Shown: positions 59,601-60,363 of the stretch, in pieces
Layout: each line of letters opens with the position of its first letter
How positions within the stretch are numbered: position 1 is the first letter of the stretch
Program-made: the position numbers and the translations under genes
Source: Paenibacillus sp. Root444D2
GTDB lineage: Bacteria > Bacillota > Bacilli > Paenibacillales > NBRC-103111
Reading direction: 5' to 3'
DNA length: 60,363 nucleotides
Assembly: GCF_001426375.1 (NCBI RefSeq)
Contig: NZ_LMEO01000050.1
Span: 548,480 to 608,842, forward strand
The notes under the pieces: model-generated
The model's input: the letters and a program-made list of their open reading frames with translations, nothing else
Told to the model about the DNA's origin: nothing
Database searches by the model: none

Positions 59601-59981
59601 TTAATCGACTTTCTGATTACTTTTAAACAAGTACCGAATCCCTTTTCCAGCCATTGGTTCGTCAGCATATCGAGGAATTATATGTAAGTGTGAATGAAAG
59701 ACATGTTGTCCTCCCACATGACCACAATTCCATCCAACATTGTAGCCATCTGGTTTGTAATTCCGATCCAAATACAGCTTAACTTCTTGCAGTAACTTAT
59801 ATGTTTCATTCCATTCATCTTGAGTTAAGTCAAAAACAGTTTCCCTATGTTCTTTCGGGACAATAATACCAGCCCCTTTAATCTCTTGTTCTTTAAGCAA
59901 AGTATAAATGCATCTTTCATTGCTCATTATTACTTCATGGCTGTTATCATCGAAAATATTGCAATATGGACAATTAAGCAA
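59601..59981 (-). CDS. HIT family protein
   Basis: A 126-residue histidine-triad nucleotide hydrolase/transferase. The triad is His96, His98 and His100 in GGQHVFHSHLHIIPR. An N-terminal zinc-type pair Cys4/Cys7 (NCPYCNIF) is present as in many bacterial Hit proteins, with GAGIIVPKEHRETVFDLTQD in the middle. TTG 59981 follows GAGGTG at five bases. Family members hydrolyse AMP-linked compounds or act on dinucleotide polyphosphates; the substrate here is not known. Stand-alone between two intergenic repeats. Confidence 0.93.
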   Translation of the reverse strand: MLNCPYCNIFDDNSHEVIMSNERCIYTLLKEQEIKGAGIIVPKEHRETVFDLTQDEWNETYKLLQEVKLYLDRNYKPDGYNVGWNCGHVGGQHVFHSHLHIIPRYADEPMAGKGIRYLFKSNQKVD

Positions 59982-60049
59982 ACTCTACACCTCACAGATT
60001 AAATACTGATCCTGATTCTTAATTCTGTACATCAATTATATTTACCTTT

Positions 60050-60142
60050 TTTGCATTAATCTACCAATTAACGTAGTGAAGCTTCCGATTGTGCCGTCAG
60101 CTTCCTCATTCAACTATAGTTCCTCGTAAGCGTAACGATCCA
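60050..60142. repeat. Intergenic palindromic repeat, family member 6
   Basis: GCATTAATCTACCAATTAAC, a diverged core with CCGTCAGCTTCCTC, then TCAACTATAGTTCCTCGTAA and GCGTAACGATCC correspond to the entry, core and exit of the copy at 57852. Confidence 0.5.
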
Positions 60143-60177
60143 TCGCCAAAGAAGAACAAATTCGAGTCAGGATTGAA

Positions 60178-60363
60178 CTATCGTGTTCCGTCCCTCGGTT
60201 CAATAATGTTCTTCACACCTGGTTGAATTGAGGTACAGAAACACCGATCATTTTCTGCTAATCCTAGATCAGGACTCCGATCAATAGCCCACCTGAGGTT
60301 ATCGAAAGCCCTTAATAGCAGCAAATGCCTCGTTTCAGAAAGGTCTTTTTCACTTATTCCGTA
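60178..60363 (-). CDS. C-terminal end of a possible APH-like phosphotransferase (cut by window edge)
   Basis: The minus strand is open from the right edge of the window to the stop at 60178, giving 61 residues. The segment TRHLLLLRAFDNLRWAIDRS recalls the C-terminal helices of aminoglycoside-phosphotransferase-type kinases, where a similar RALxNLRWA pattern occurs. The rest (CFCTSIQPGVKNIIEPRDGT) is not diagnostic. The front of the gene, including the kinase motifs, lies outside the window, so the family call is tentative. Confidence 0.5.
   Translation of the reverse strand, partial: YGISEKDLSETRHLLLLRAFDNLRWAIDRSPDLGLAENDRCFCTSIQPGVKNIIEPRDGTR

Noticed and set aside
1..60363. CRISPR array, phage module, rRNA operon, toxin-antitoxin operon or complete insertion sequence
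   Set aside because: Searched by eye on both strands; no regular spacer arrays, structural phage genes, rRNA, transposase or convincing toxin pair were found. The XRE/DUF2975/184-residue operon was considered for toxin-antitoxin but shows no toxin features.

Overview
The window looks like a chromosomal segment of a low-to-moderate GC, spore-forming member of the Bacillota, most likely a Paenibacillus. The evidence is a complete gerA-type germination operon, a SpoVB-like flippase, strong AGGAGG ribosome binding sites with frequent TTG/GTG starts, LplA/LplB/LplC-type ABC importers with a membrane-bound AraC regulator, and a large number of one-component regulators (TetR, MerR, AraC, LacI, HxlR, PaaX, WYL, XRE). 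No rRNA, phage, intact insertion sequence, CRISPR array or replication origin was seen. The region is accessory in character: many small operons with a local regulator, several decaying genes and abundant intergenic repeats.

Layout. 1-3.2 kb: a TetR gene with three operator-like boxes, an ADP-ribosylglycohydrolase and an AraC regulator. 3.75-7.5 kb: the most unusual region, with three very small protein-kinase-like proteins. One is fused to a cell-surface DUF7948/SBBP-like domain, and the set is followed by a family 2 glycosyltransferase. A fourth intact copy and a fifth frameshifted copy lie in tandem at 54.5-55.1 kb. 8.3-13 kb: truncated haemoglobin, SpoVB-like flippase, HxlR regulator, haloalkane-dehalogenase-like hydrolase and a RibD-type reductase. 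13.1-20.6 kb: a LacI-controlled operon (binding protein, two permeases, six-hairpin glycosidase, glycerate kinase) that I read as uptake and breakdown of a glycerate-containing glycoside such as glucosylglycerate or mannosylglycerate. 20.9-28 kb: MerR, PaaX, a UPF0173 hydrolase, an MFS exporter, TetR and SDR genes, with three pseudogenes.

28-32.6 kb: a second Asp-nucleophile alpha/beta hydrolase, then the germination operon in the order gerA-gerC-gerB. 32.9-40.4 kb: an LplABC-type ABC operon and its YesS-like regulator, in which both the second permease and the regulator carry one in-frame stop. A neighbouring phytanoyl-CoA dioxygenase operon shares the same promoter direct-repeat motif. 40.6-42.8 kb: a wrecked WYL regulator next to three intact genes. 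42.9-53.5 kb: small proteins, a Bcr/CflA exporter, an SDR/TetR divergent pair, an acetyltransferase, an XRE/DUF2975 pair, a DUF3995 operon with TetR, and a degenerate tRNA-like sequence. 53.5-60.4 kb: a double-MerR regulator with a divergent partner, VOC and luciferase-like oxidoreductases of noticeably higher GC, small membrane proteins, a third in-frame-stop gene, a HIT protein, and the C-terminal end of a possible phosphotransferase at the right edge.

All family names come from reading the translations and recognising motifs; no database search was run. Start sites were chosen from ribosome-binding-site spacing and often differ from the longest open frame.
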